A stretch of DNA of 64,000 nt from Chloroflexota bacterium (lineage in GTDB: Bacteria > Chloroflexota > Ktedonobacteria > Ktedonobacterales > Ktedonobacteraceae): assembly GCA_005881495.1 (NCBI GenBank), contig VBHI01000199.1, positions 11,537-75,536 on the forward strand. Direction: 5' to 3'. This document shows positions 54,227 to 63,923 of the stretch, piece after piece (position 1 is the stretch's first letter; each line of letters begins with the position of its first letter). The position numbers and the translations under genes were made by a program. The notes under the pieces were generated by a model. The model saw nothing but the letters and a program-made list of their open reading frames with translations. It was not told the origin of the DNA and did not search any database.

Positions 54227-55504
54227 ATGTTTCGCCGTGTCGTGATCACAGGTTTGGGTGTAGTGGCCTGTAATGGCATAGGGAAAGAAGATTTTTGGAG
54301 TGCTTGCGTTGCTGGCCGCTCTGGTATCCGGGGTATCACCCGCTTTGACGCCAGTCCGCTATCGTCACAGATTGCAGGGGAGATAGCGAACTTTGACCCT
54401 GAAGCGCTGGGTCTCACACCAGAAGAGTGCGTAAATATGGACCGTGGTACTCAATTTGCGGTCGCCGCATCTCATCTCGCTATGAAAGATGCAGGCATCC
54501 TTGATGCGTTGAGTGAAGAAGAACGCAACAATTCAGGTGTGTACATGGGAACAGCCATAGCCTCGATGGAAAATGGTGAGAAGCTTTTGGTCCAGCTCAT
54601 GGGTCAAGACAAACAGCCTTCGAGTGACGAGATGAGCCACATGATCCCTGCTAGTTTACGCATGACGAATGCACCAGCCTGCGCAGTAGCAACACATCAC
54701 CAATTTCACGGTCCATGCACGATCATAGCCACTGGCTGCTCTGCCGGAGCGGATGCCATAGGACAGGCATTCTGGGCCATTCAGGAGGGGCGAACCGACC
54801 GTATACTGGCGGGAGGAACTGATTCTGCTATTACTTACGCAGTGATGAGTGTTTTTTGCGTTCTGGGAGCTACGAGTACGCGTAATGACGATCCGCAACG
54901 GGCATCCCGCCCGTATGACAAGGATCGAGACGGCTTTGTCATGGCAGAGGGAGCAGGCGTATTACTCCTGGAAGAACGAGACCTGGCGCTGGCACGCCAT
55001 GCACACATCTACGCCGAGCTCATTGCTTTTAGCTCCAATATCAACGCACACCATATGACTTCCCTGCCAACTGATGGGGAACCGCTGCGACAACTCTTGT
55101 TGCAAGTGCTGGATGAGGCAGGGATTACGCCAGCACAACTCGACTATATCAATTCACATGGCAGTTCAACTCCTCCAAACGAGGCGGCGGAAACAAAGGC
55201 GTATAAAGCGGCCTTTGGTGAACAGGCACATCGTATTCCAATTAGCTCAACAAAATCGATGATTGGACATTCTCAGGGGGCGGCCAGTGCCATTGAAGCC
55301 GTTGCCACCGTACTCACCTTAGAACACCAGGTTATTCACCCAACGATAAACCAGGAACTTGCAGACCCAAGCTGCGATCTAGACTATGTGCCCAACGTAG
55401 CTCGTCCAGCTACGGTGAATGTGGCTCTAACCCATTCGAGTGGCTTTGGCGGCGTGAATAGTGCGCTCGTTCTCGTACGACCGGACTGGATTGATAGGCA
55501 ATAG
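54227..55504 (+). CDS. Beta-ketoacyl synthase, KS-alpha / FabF-like
   Basis: A 425-residue thiolase-fold ketosynthase. The catalytic triad is complete: Cys171 in IIATGCSAGADA, His311 in YINSHGSSTPPNEAAE and His348 in STKSMIGHSQGAAS. The C-terminus has the GFGGVNSALV loop. It condenses acyl units on a carrier protein. ATG 54227 has a strong AAAGGAGGG site. The next gene encodes a second ketosynthase-fold protein without catalytic Cys, so the pair resembles the KS/chain-length-factor heterodimer of type II polyketide synthases rather than housekeeping FabF. Confidence 0.92.
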   Translation: MFRRVVITGLGVVACNGIGKEDFWSACVAGRSGIRGITRFDASPLSSQIAGEIANFDPEALGLTPEECVNMDRGTQFAVAASHLAMKDAGILDALSEEERNNSGVYMGTAIASMENGEKLLVQLMGQDKQPSSDEMSHMIPASLRMTNAPACAVATHHQFHGPCTIIATGCSAGADAIGQAFWAIQEGRTDRILAGGTDSAITYAVMSVFCVLGATSTRNDDPQRASRPYDKDRDGFVMAEGAGVLLLEERDLALARHAHIYAELIAFSSNINAHHMTSLPTDGEPLRQLLLQVLDEAGITPAQLDYINSHGSSTPPNEAAETKAYKAAFGEQAHRIPISSTKSMIGHSQGAASAIEAVATVLTLEHQVIHPTINQELADPSCDLDYVPNVARPATVNVALTHSSGFGGVNSALVLVRPDWIDRQ

Positions 55505-55580
55505 TGCGGGAACCATTCAACAATCTTGTTCATGCATAACAGTTCATCAGGCATGGAAAGTGCCTTAGAGGTAAATAAGT

Positions 55581-56822
55581 ATGGCGCATAAAACTAAGCG
55601 ACGCGTGGTTATTACGGGGCTGGGTGCAATAACAGCCAATGGCATCGGCAAAGATGCCTTCTGGGAAGCAATAAGTAACGGCATTTCTGGCATAAAGCCC
55701 ATTCAACGCTTCTCCGCCGACAATCTACCACTGCAGGTAGCTGGTGAAATCAACACTTTTTTAGCGAATGACTATATCGAGCGCAAGCTGGTAAACCGTA
55801 CAGATCGCATGACCCATTTTGTTTTCGCCACCATCCAGGAGGCTCTACAAGATGCAGGCATCGCTTTGGCCCAGGAAAATCCACAACGTGTGGGAGCAGT
55901 GATAGCTAATACATTTGGTGGATTGGAATATGTAATTGAACAAATCCAAACAATATATGCACGAGGGCCACGCTTTGTGAGTGCGTATACAGCGATAGCC
56001 TGGCTTCAGGTTGCCAATATAGGACAAGCATCCATCCGTTATGGTATTCAAGGATATTGCAAAACACCGTTGAACGATACTGCTGGTGGACTGGATGGAC
56101 TGGGAATAGCCTACCAGGCTATTCAGCGTGGGGCTGCAGACGTCATCATTACAGGAGGATGCGAGGCGCCCTTACAGCCTTTCCCACTCACCGTGCTAGC
56201 ATACACCGCTCCTTGTGTCAAAGGCGATGATCCAAACTCCTACCGCCCATTTGATCGGCGAGCCGCAGGCTTAATCCTCGCTGAAGGAGCCGGGATGTGC
56301 ATCCTGGAGGATTACGAACATGCACGCCAGCGTGGAGCCTCCATCTATGGGGAGATTGTTGGCTATGGACAGACCAATGATGCCAATGGTTTCACGCCTC
56401 CCTCATCCAGTGGCAAACAGTATGCTCGTTCCATGTGCCTTGCGATGCAGGAGGCTGGATTACGCACACAGGATATTGGCTACTTCAGCCTGGATGGACA
56501 GGCCATGCTTCCATCCGACGCTGGCGAGGCTGATGCGCTGCATAGAGCTTTCAGCACTGACGTTGAAGACCTCCCTGTGAGTGTCCCAAGGACGATGATA
56601 GGTCATAGCTATGCCGCTGCTGGAGTACTGGACACGATTACAGCGCTCCAGGCACTTCAACATCGGGCCATCCCGCCCACGATCAACTGCGAGGAGCTAG
56701 ATCCTGGTTATGGATTGAACTTAGTGCGAGACGAGACTCGCCCATTGTCTCAACCTGCAGTTCTCATTGGTGGTCGCGGCGCTGGTGGTATAAATGTTGT
56801 GCTGGCCGTGAAAAAAGTATAG
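55581..56822 (+). CDS. Ketosynthase-like chain length factor (KS-beta)
   Basis: A 413-residue ketosynthase-fold protein. At the active-site position the sequence is TPLNDTAGGLDGLG, with Thr167 in place of Cys; AGGLD is the block typical of chain length factors. The first catalytic His region reads FSLDGQAMLPSDAGE, without the NAHGT His, while TMIGHSYAAAG keeps the second His. It should therefore not condense itself but dimerise with the KS-alpha encoded 76 bases upstream and set chain length. No acyl carrier protein gene follows. Confidence 0.88.
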   Translation: MAHKTKRRVVITGLGAITANGIGKDAFWEAISNGISGIKPIQRFSADNLPLQVAGEINTFLANDYIERKLVNRTDRMTHFVFATIQEALQDAGIALAQENPQRVGAVIANTFGGLEYVIEQIQTIYARGPRFVSAYTAIAWLQVANIGQASIRYGIQGYCKTPLNDTAGGLDGLGIAYQAIQRGAADVIITGGCEAPLQPFPLTVLAYTAPCVKGDDPNSYRPFDRRAAGLILAEGAGMCILEDYEHARQRGASIYGEIVGYGQTNDANGFTPPSSSGKQYARSMCLAMQEAGLRTQDIGYFSLDGQAMLPSDAGEADALHRAFSTDVEDLPVSVPRTMIGHSYAAAGVLDTITALQALQHRAIPPTINCEELDPGYGLNLVRDETRPLSQPAVLIGGRGAGGINVVLAVKKV

Positions 56823-56906
56823 AGTCACATACTATTGCCCCCCTGTACCTCATTGACGTATCCTCTATATAGGCACAATATTTTGATGCATATAGAGGAC
56901 GTTTGA

Positions 56907-58592
56907 ATGAGGGATACACCCACAAACCCACATCCTGGCGCTACCACGGGAAACCAGGACAGTGAAGCTGTGTCTGTCGTTATTGTAGGAGCTGGTCCAA
57001 CTGGACTGACCGCAGGCAATTTGTTAGGAATGGCTGGCATTGATACATTAATCCTTGAACGGAATGCCTCTTTAAGCGACTACCCCAAAGCTATTTCAAT
57101 TGATGATGAAGGGCTGCGTATATGCCAGGCAATAGGCCTGAGTGACGCTGTCAGCGAGAGCGTATTATTAGATATCCATGCCCACTACGTTTCGGCAGGG
57201 CGCCTGTTCGCAAGGGTAGCCCCGACAAGCAAGAGAAATGGCTATCCACTGATCTCTACGTTTAACCAGCCTGAGTTTGAAGCCACGCTCTTACAAGGTC
57301 TACAGCGATTCCAGTGCGTCAACATACGATTTCAGTCTACCGTCGAAGCTTTCGAGCAAACCGATAGCAAGGTAATGGTCACTATTCTCACTCCTAGCGG
57401 GACGCTGCAAACAATTATGTGCAGCTATTTGCTGGCCTGTGATGGCGGCAGAAGTACGGTCCGGCGTATACTGAATATTCCCATGAAAGGGACGACGTTT
57501 GCCCAACAATGGCTGGTCGTCGATGTTATTGCCAACGAGGAAGCTGCCCCTATCGCTATGTTTTTCTGTAATCCAGAAAGGCCTACTGTGACTGTTCCAA
57601 CCCCGCATAAGGGCAGGCGATGGGAATTTATGCTCATGCCAGGAGAGAAAGAACAGGAACTTTTACAGGAAAAAAACATCGCCTCCTTGATCCAACAAGC
57701 AGGTGGATCTCCTCAATCCACGATTATTCGTAAGACGATCTATACATTTCATTCGACGCTTGCAGAGAGGCTCTCAAAAGGGCGAGTGTTCCTCCTTGGA
57801 GATGCGGCCCATATGATGCCTCCTTTTGGTGGTCAAGGGCTAAATAGCGGGCTGCGCGATGCGCATAACTTGACCTGGAAACTGGCGATGGTCCTGCGAG
57901 GCCTTGCCGATAAACAATTGCTCGATACATACCATGAAGAACGACACCGGCATATAGCGCAAATGATCCGCCTCTCGTCTTTTTTGGGCAATATTGTCAT
58001 GCCAACAAAGAGGCCCGTAGCTTATTTTCGCGATATTTGTTTCCATCTGCTCAACCGGCTGCCTACTGTGCACGATTTTTTTTTGGAGGCCCGTCTCAAA
58101 CCACAGCCAAAGTATAAAAAGGGCTTTTTACTTCCCTATGGAGAACACAAGTTAAAAATGTTGAGCGGCCAGATGCTGCCACAACCCGGAGTGATAACAG
58201 CGCAAGGGCAACAAGTCCTGCTTGATGAGATATTAGGAACGGGTTTTGCAGTGCTCTGTTTGCACCATAACCCTGAGGAGGCCTTTGCTGCGCTGAAAAC
58301 TGATTTTTGGGAGCGCCTGGGAGCACGTTTTGTATGTATTCAACCTTGCGCCCACGGAAAAGAGAGGCACACCATCATTCACCAGGAACTTTCCCCTGAT
58401 AGGGCAGATGAACTGATGGGTGGAGGTACACATCTGACCGTAGTGCAGGCAAATGACACAAGTTTCCCGGACTATTATAGGAACCTCTTCGTTGTTGTTC
58501 GCCCCGACCGCTATATCTTAGGTGTGTTTAGAGAAGAGAAGGCTGATATGTTTGTATCAGCCTTCCAGCAATTACTGCGAAAGCATATATGA
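56907..58592 (+). CDS. FAD-dependent aromatic monooxygenase (MhpA/PgaE-like)
   Basis: A 561-residue class A flavoprotein hydroxylase. The FAD motif is SVVIVGAGPTGLTAGNLLG, the DG motif is LLACDGGRSTVRR, and the GD motif is RVFLLGDAAHMMPPFGGQGL followed by NSGLRDAHNL. The C-terminal 180 residues form the thioredoxin-like third domain of phenol and polyketide hydroxylases. It hydroxylates an aromatic ring using NAD(P)H and oxygen. Its place after the KS/CLF pair points to a polyketide tailoring role. The stop is only 6 bases from the convergent kinase gene. Confidence 0.92.
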   Translation: MRDTPTNPHPGATTGNQDSEAVSVVIVGAGPTGLTAGNLLGMAGIDTLILERNASLSDYPKAISIDDEGLRICQAIGLSDAVSESVLLDIHAHYVSAGRLFARVAPTSKRNGYPLISTFNQPEFEATLLQGLQRFQCVNIRFQSTVEAFEQTDSKVMVTILTPSGTLQTIMCSYLLACDGGRSTVRRILNIPMKGTTFAQQWLVVDVIANEEAAPIAMFFCNPERPTVTVPTPHKGRRWEFMLMPGEKEQELLQEKNIASLIQQAGGSPQSTIIRKTIYTFHSTLAERLSKGRVFLLGDAAHMMPPFGGQGLNSGLRDAHNLTWKLAMVLRGLADKQLLDTYHEERHRHIAQMIRLSSFLGNIVMPTKRPVAYFRDICFHLLNRLPTVHDFFLEARLKPQPKYKKGFLLPYGEHKLKMLSGQMLPQPGVITAQGQQVLLDEILGTGFAVLCLHHNPEEAFAALKTDFWERLGARFVCIQPCAHGKERHTIIHQELSPDRADELMGGGTHLTVVQANDTSFPDYYRNLFVVVRPDRYILGVFREEKADMFVSAFQQLLRKHI

Positions 58593-58598
58593 GGGAAT

Positions 58599-60092
58599 CT
58601 ACTCTTCTACGTCCCCCAAAAGTGCTTTATATAGCTCCATTTGCCTTTTCGCCGCCTCCCGATAGATCTCCCCTCGTTTGAGATCAGGAAGCACAGGGGT
58701 GGCAAGAGACAGGGTACCCTTGCCCACATCGGGTAAAATACCCATTGCTTCAAGGGCGAGGAGCGCGACTCCACGGGCAGATACCTCGCGTTCATGCGAG
58801 GGATAAAGCGGTGCGCCGATGGTATCCACTATGATCTGTTGTAACAAGGGAGAACTCAGTAGTGCGCCACCGCTGCCGATCAATCTCGGCTTTGTTTCTT
58901 GCACATTCAACGCACTTTCGAGTTGCTGGTAAACAGCGCCAAGCTGGTAGGCCAGAGCCTCCATAGCTGCGCGTAAAATATCAAATGGGGTGGTATGGGT
59001 CTGGATACCGGCCACCACCGCCCGCGCTTCCCCGTGCCAACCCAGGCTCCGTTCGCCGGATATAAAGGGCAGAATAGTCAGGCCATGACCATCGGGAGGC
59101 ACGGCGGAGACTTGTGGATCCGCATCTTTTAAGGGGGGAAGTTTTAAGGTCTTTTCCATCCAGGCAAAGACATTACCGCCTTCGCTCAGCGCACCACCGA
59201 GTAACGCTCGCCGACCATCGACGAGGTAGAGCCAGAGGCCAGCCGGTGGGACGACCTGGTCGGGCGAGACAACTACCCGGATGGCACTTGAGGTTCCGAT
59301 AGTGAGCGCCCAGTTCCCCTCGGTAGTGCAGCCCGAACCGACGTTGGCAGCCGCCCCATCACCCAGCGCTGGATACCAGGGAATATCGCGAAGCGCTGGC
59401 CAACGTGCAGCATACCCCGGCCTCAATCCACGTATCACCTCGTGGATATCGCCCAATTGAGGAAGCTGCTCTGGTCGGATACTAAGAACGCCCATCAACT
59501 CTCTATCCCAATTGCGGTCGCGAATCACAAGCATGCCTGTCCCCGAGGCCATTGAGAGACTGCAGACTGAACGGCCAAGTAGTTGGCGATGCAGGTACTC
59601 ACCGAAAGAGAGCCATTGCGCGGTACGCGAAAAAGCATCGGGTTGCGTCTTTGCCAAAAAGCGTAACTTCGCCGGCCAGTAGCTGGCGTGGAGTGGAGCG
59701 CCCGTGCGCTGGTGTATGGCTTTTTTATCCATGTGCGCGGCCAGTTCAGCGGCAGCCTGACGCGGACGTGTATCTTCCCATGTGACGACTGGAGTAACGG
59801 GACGACCATCGGTATCTACACCGACGAGGCTGTGCCAGAAGGTGTCGGTTGCCACAGCTCCGATAGAGGAGGTCAGCGGGCCTGCGGCTTTCAAAGCTTG
59901 ATCGATCGTAGAGGCAACGGCAGCAACGAGTGTATCGGCATCAACCGAGACCTCTCCATCGTTCGACAGGGTCAGTTCATAGGATTCCTGGGCCAGGATA
60001 CCCGGTACCTCTGCCCCGTTGGCGTCGAACAGCAGGGCACGAGTTGAGGATGTGCCGACATCCAATGCAAGAATATTCGTTTTCTGTTCCAT
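58599..60092 (-). CDS. FGGY family carbohydrate kinase (gluconokinase-like)
   Basis: A 497-residue sugar kinase. The first phosphate-binding motif is ILALDVGTSSTRALLFDANG, and the second domain has GNWALTIGTSSAIRV and LIGSGGALLSSPLLQQII. The HAxYWPAK-like stretch LHASYWPAKLRFL fits the gluconokinase/FGGY branch. It phosphorylates a sugar acid or polyol, with gluconate as the best guess. ATG 60092 is chosen because the kinase fold starts there. It follows the MgtE-like gene by 22 bases and is probably co-transcribed. Confidence 0.88.
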   Translation of the reverse strand: MEQKTNILALDVGTSSTRALLFDANGAEVPGILAQESYELTLSNDGEVSVDADTLVAAVASTIDQALKAAGPLTSSIGAVATDTFWHSLVGVDTDGRPVTPVVTWEDTRPRQAAAELAAHMDKKAIHQRTGAPLHASYWPAKLRFLAKTQPDAFSRTAQWLSFGEYLHRQLLGRSVCSLSMASGTGMLVIRDRNWDRELMGVLSIRPEQLPQLGDIHEVIRGLRPGYAARWPALRDIPWYPALGDGAAANVGSGCTTEGNWALTIGTSSAIRVVVSPDQVVPPAGLWLYLVDGRRALLGGALSEGGNVFAWMEKTLKLPPLKDADPQVSAVPPDGHGLTILPFISGERSLGWHGEARAVVAGIQTHTTPFDILRAAMEALAYQLGAVYQQLESALNVQETKPRLIGSGGALLSSPLLQQIIVDTIGAPLYPSHEREVSARGVALLALEAMGILPDVGKGTLSLATPVLPDLKRGEIYREAAKRQMELYKALLGDVEE

Positions 60093-60114
60093 ACTCTCTA
60101 CCTTTTCATCAATA

Positions 60115-61404
60115 TCAGTACATCCGCGTAGGTTTACGACGTTTATCGGCAGGCAACAAGACATCGAGGGCGTCATCGACGGTGACGACTCCTTCGAGGA
60201 TACCATCCTTATTCAACACAGGCACGGCCAGAAGATTATACTTCGCCATGATCTGGGCAACGGTGTGAGCATCTGTATCAGGCTGCACGGTAATCAGGTC
60301 GGTCTCCATCAGTTCCTGCAGGGATTGCGAAGGAGGAGCCGCTAGCATGTCCCAGATGGATACTACCCCCAGCAAAACACACTCGTCCTGCGTTTCATCG
60401 GTGACACAGTAAACGTAGGCGGTGCGGATGTCGTGCTCTCGGATATTCATGCGCACCGCTTCCAGAGCCTCGGCGACACTTTTTGTCTGATTGGCAACCA
60501 CATAGTCGGTCGTCATGAGACCACCGGCGGTATCCGCTGCATATTCCAGTAGCTCCTGGACATCTTCCGACTCTTCGCGCTTCATCAGTTTCAGGAGTTC
60601 CTGGGCGCGCTCCTCGGGCAATTGAGCAAGCAAATCAGCGGCCTCGTCAGGTTCCATGGCATCCAATATATCGGCAGCACGGCCGGACTGAATATTTTCA
60701 AGGATATAGCTCTGGCGCTCAGTATCGATCTCTTCCATGGCATCTGCAGCGGTTTCATCGTCCAGCCCTTCAATCAGCCGCGCTCCCTGTCCAGGAGTCA
60801 ACTGATGCACGATCTCCGCGATGTCAGCCGGATGTAGTTCGGCAAGATGTCCACTCAGTGGACGCGACGGTACAGGATGGGTTTCAACTGCCTCATCCTC
60901 TGCAGGACGCTGCTTTCCAATAAGTTCGATCTGTTCCCAGGGGATCAAATTTGTGGGAGCGCGCCTATTCTTGGTGCCCAATAACCAGTTGGGAGCCAGG
61001 CGACGTACGAGGCCAAGGGTACTGTTATCAATGCCCAGCAGGTGCCAATCATCGCCGAAGCAAACATCGTTGACGCGCACAGTCTTTTTACGCTCGATAT
61101 CGATGACTTGTTTGTCAAGGACATCCTCCGCGAGGCTTATTTCTTCCTCCGGTAGTTCAGCAGGGTGGAGGGAATATTGCTCTAGCGGTAAACGGAGACG
61201 CGGGGTACCCTCGCGCCATTCTACCGCATCAAGGGGTATTTGACGGCGCTGGCCTTCATGATCCTCGATCAGCAAGGCACGTGGCACAGCAGCTTCGGGC
61301 CGACCCAGTTGCGCAACTGGCACGGTAATATCAACAATTTTCCCTGCGCGCGCGCCCTGGTGGTCTTCCACGGGTGCACCTAGCAGTTGACTCAGATATA
61401 ACAT
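60115..61404 (-). CDS. Soluble MgtE-like protein with PRC-barrel and CBS domains
   Basis: A 429-residue cytoplasmic protein. An N-terminal PRC-barrel-like region (about 1-85, LSQLLGAPVEDHQGARAGKI) and a second similar part precede an MgtE N domain (about 190-300) with LHPADIAEIVHQLTP and repeated EPDEAADLLAQLPEE. Two CBS domains follow (about 310-425), ending in VPVLNKDGILEGVVTVDDA. The membrane channel domain of MgtE is absent, so it may be a Mg2+ or nucleotide sensor rather than a transporter. It lies between broken pyrG and the kinase gene. Confidence 0.88.
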   Translation of the reverse strand: MLYLSQLLGAPVEDHQGARAGKIVDITVPVAQLGRPEAAVPRALLIEDHEGQRRQIPLDAVEWREGTPRLRLPLEQYSLHPAELPEEEISLAEDVLDKQVIDIERKKTVRVNDVCFGDDWHLLGIDNSTLGLVRRLAPNWLLGTKNRRAPTNLIPWEQIELIGKQRPAEDEAVETHPVPSRPLSGHLAELHPADIAEIVHQLTPGQGARLIEGLDDETAADAMEEIDTERQSYILENIQSGRAADILDAMEPDEAADLLAQLPEERAQELLKLMKREESEDVQELLEYAADTAGGLMTTDYVVANQTKSVAEALEAVRMNIREHDIRTAYVYCVTDETQDECVLLGVVSIWDMLAAPPSQSLQELMETDLITVQPDTDAHTVAQIMAKYNLLAVPVLNKDGILEGVVTVDDALDVLLPADKRRKPTRMY

Positions 61405-61406
61405 GA

Positions 61407-63036
61407 TTACTTCTCAATGAAAGCGTCTGGATGGGTAATCGTGTAGGGATGAGCGTGATCCTCCAGCTCCCCTGTGCCAACGGCAACACGGGTACCTATT
61501 CCCGTTTCTACACTCGCTTCCTGCTCTTGTGCCGCAACTGTTGCTTTTTTCATGCGCAGGCTCGCCCCGATGAAATCGCGGAACAATGGATGCGGACGAT
61601 TGGGACGACTCTTAAATTCTGGATGAAACTGTGATGCCACAAACCAGGGATGGTTGGCCAGTTCTATGATCTCGACCAGGTTATTATCGGCGGAACGGCC
61701 ACTCACAACCATTCCATGTGTCTCCATGCGCTTGCGATATTCATTGTTGAACTCGTAGCGATGGCGGTGGCGCTCAAAGACGATCGCCTCGCCATAGGCC
61801 TGGTAGGCTTTTGTTCCAGGAGTGAGACAACAGACCCAATTGCCCAGGCGCATGGTACCACCTTTATCGGCCACCTGGCGCTGCGTATTCATCAGATCGA
61901 TGACGGGATAAGGGGTCTGCGGATCAAATTCGGTGCTGTTGGCGCCTTCGAGTCCCAGCACATTGCGAGCTAACTCGACGACGGCCACTTGCATTCCCAG
62001 ACAGAGCCCCAGGTATGGTTTATCCATACGGCGGGCAAACTTCAGAGTTGATCCATTTGATATCGATATCTACATCATGATACCAACCGGCGTGGCGCAG
62101 CGATTCGGCAACGGACAAGTAGGCGTCATGCAGTTCGACATATTTCCCGACCAGGCCAATGGAAAGTTCAGGGCGTGGCCGTTTAATCTTTTTTACCAGG
62201 TCACGCCACTCCTGCATCTGCGGCTCCCAGCGCGGCAAACCAAGTTCCTGTACCATGTACTCACCCAGGCCGGCCTCTTCCAGAATCAAGGGCACTTCAT
62301 AGATGGTTTCGGCGGTCAGCATCGGGATGACCGCCCTGGCTTCAATATTACAGAATAAGGCGATTTTTTCGCGCAGCTCGTCGGTCATGGGATAGTCCGA
62401 GCGGCAGAGAATGACATCCGGTTGAATACCGACGCGCAGCAGTTCTTTGACGCTATGTTGCGTTGGCTTCGTTTTCAGTTCTTTTGTCGCGCCAATATAG
62501 GGCAGGAGGGTAACGTGCAAGTAGAGCACATTGGTACGTCCGACGTCCTTACGCATCTGGCGTATCGCTTCCAAAAACGGCTCACCCTCGATATCGCCAA
62601 CGGTTCCGCCAACTTCCACAATCACCACGTCCGCGTCGGAGCGCCGCGCAACCGCGTGGATGCGCTCTTTAATTTCGTTGGTGATATGCGGGATAACCTG
62701 GATTGTGCCACCCAGGAACTCACCACGGCGCTCTTTGCTTATGACGGAGGCATAGACCTGTCCCGTGGTGACATTGTTCGCCTGGTAGGACGGCTCATCA
62801 GTAAACCGTTCGTAGTGACCCAGGTCGAGGTCGGTCTCGGCGCCATCATCCGTGACAAAGACCTCGCCATGCTGGTAGGGAGACATCGTACCGGGATCGA
62901 CATTTATGTAGGGGTCCAGTTTCATGATAGAGACCGAGATCCCACGATTTTTTAGTAAACGTCCTAGCGAAGCAACACTTATTCCCTTTCCCACAGAAGA
63001 TGCCACACCACCAGTTACAAAGATATATTTTGACAT
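61407..63036 (-). pseudogene. pyrG: CTP synthase gene disrupted by an internal deletion and frameshift
   Basis: The synthetase half starts at ATG 63036 ([20 protein letters not shown]) and reads normally to [10 protein letters not shown], then runs into VCPPYG and a stop at 62020. The glutaminase half continues in another frame: [20 protein letters not shown], ending at 61407. Between NSE and KFAR about 40 residues of a normal CTP synthase are missing, including the PGGFG oxyanion strand, so the joined product would lack a working glutaminase. CTP synthase is normally essential; either another copy exists or the deletion is a sequence artefact. Confidence 0.88.
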
Positions 63037-63175
63037 ATTGACCCCCTTACCCGGAGCTTTGATTTTGTACATAAGGCGTCGTGCTACACTACAAAAGAAG
63101 AACCTCTACACGCTCCATTGTCGCGAGGTTCTCATGAACAACCTACATAAGGACTTCTTTGCAAGCACTTTCAGT

Positions 63176-63228
63176 AAATAAAAATGGGGCCAACACGTTT
63201 TGTCGAACGAAAGGTCTGTGCTAGCCCC
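63176..63228 (-). terminator. Rho-independent terminator of the MBL-fold gene
   Basis: Read on the minus strand, GGGGCTAGCACA, which includes the stop codon, pairs with a TGTTGGCCCC arm, and ATTTTTATTT follows. The stem overlaps the gene end and lies before the pyrG region. Confidence 0.7.
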
Positions 63229-63868
63229 GCTGCAATAGAATTACCACTTGCATCTCTGCAGGCAGATTATTACGGGTGACAACAAGTTTTGGCTGCGTGT
63301 TCATCATGTCGACTCCCATTTCGCGACAAAACTTGTCCAGGGGATCGAGAGTATCACGATTCTCTTCCAGGGCGGAGGTGCGGTAATGCATCGGAATAAC
63401 AATATGCGGCTCTACCTGGCTGATCACCTCAGCCGCCTGGGTTGCATTGATGGTATTATGCCCACCGATTGGTATCAGCAGGATATCGGCATCAGCAACT
63501 TCTTCTAACTGTTCTTCTTGCAACGTATGGCCCAGATCGCCCAGGTGACAGATAACCAGGTCATCTATGTGAATGACATAGATCGTGTTCCGCCCAAGTT
63601 CCTGTCCACGTTTATTATCGTGGTAGGAGGCTACGCCGGTAATCAGCACATCACTAATCTCGTACTCGCCGGGTCCGCGCACAACACGTGGATTGCCGCC
63701 GACACCCTGGGCATAGTTATGCCCGCTGTGGTTATGGCTGATGGTGACGATAGGGGCATTGACCTTGCCCAGCGAGTAGCCTGGCTGAGGAGAGAATGGG
63801 TCGGTTATCAAGGTAACGTTTTTGCCACGTAACTGGAAACAGGAGTGGCCAAGCCAGAGAATTTCCAT
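63221..63868 (-). CDS. MBL-fold metal-dependent hydrolase (UlaG-like, UPF0173 type)
   Basis: A 215-residue metallo-beta-lactamase-fold protein. It begins with MEILWLGHSCFQLRGKNVTL and LITDPFS, typical of the UlaG-like group. The metal motif reads SHNHSGHNY, so the Asp of HxHxDH is Gly here. Later ligands look normal: VICHLGDLGHTL and IVIPMHYRTSAL. Such proteins are probable phosphodiesterase or lactonase types of unknown substrate. A terminator overlaps its end, and pyrG follows in the same direction. Confidence 0.88.
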   Translation of the reverse strand: MEILWLGHSCFQLRGKNVTLITDPFSPQPGYSLGKVNAPIVTISHNHSGHNYAQGVGGNPRVVRGPGEYEISDVLITGVASYHDNKRGQELGRNTIYVIHIDDLVICHLGDLGHTLQEEQLEEVADADILLIPIGGHNTINATQAAEVISQVEPHIVIPMHYRTSALEENRDTLDPLDKFCREMGVDMMNTQPKLVVTRNNLPAEMQVVILLQRG

Positions 63869-63895
63869 GCGTCACTATTCGCTTTTCTCATAAGT

Positions 63896-63923
63896 TCGGG
63901 CGGGGACCAATGTCCTCGCCCGA
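63896..63923. repeat. Inverted repeat upstream of the MBL-fold gene
   Basis: TCGGGCGGGGAC (63896-63907) and GTCCTCGCCCGA (63912-63923) pair over 12 bp with one G-T mismatch and a 4-base loop. It lies between the MBL gene start and the right edge. It may be a terminator for a gene beyond the window or a leader hairpin. No strong T-tract follows. The remaining edge sequence shows nothing else. Confidence 0.5.
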
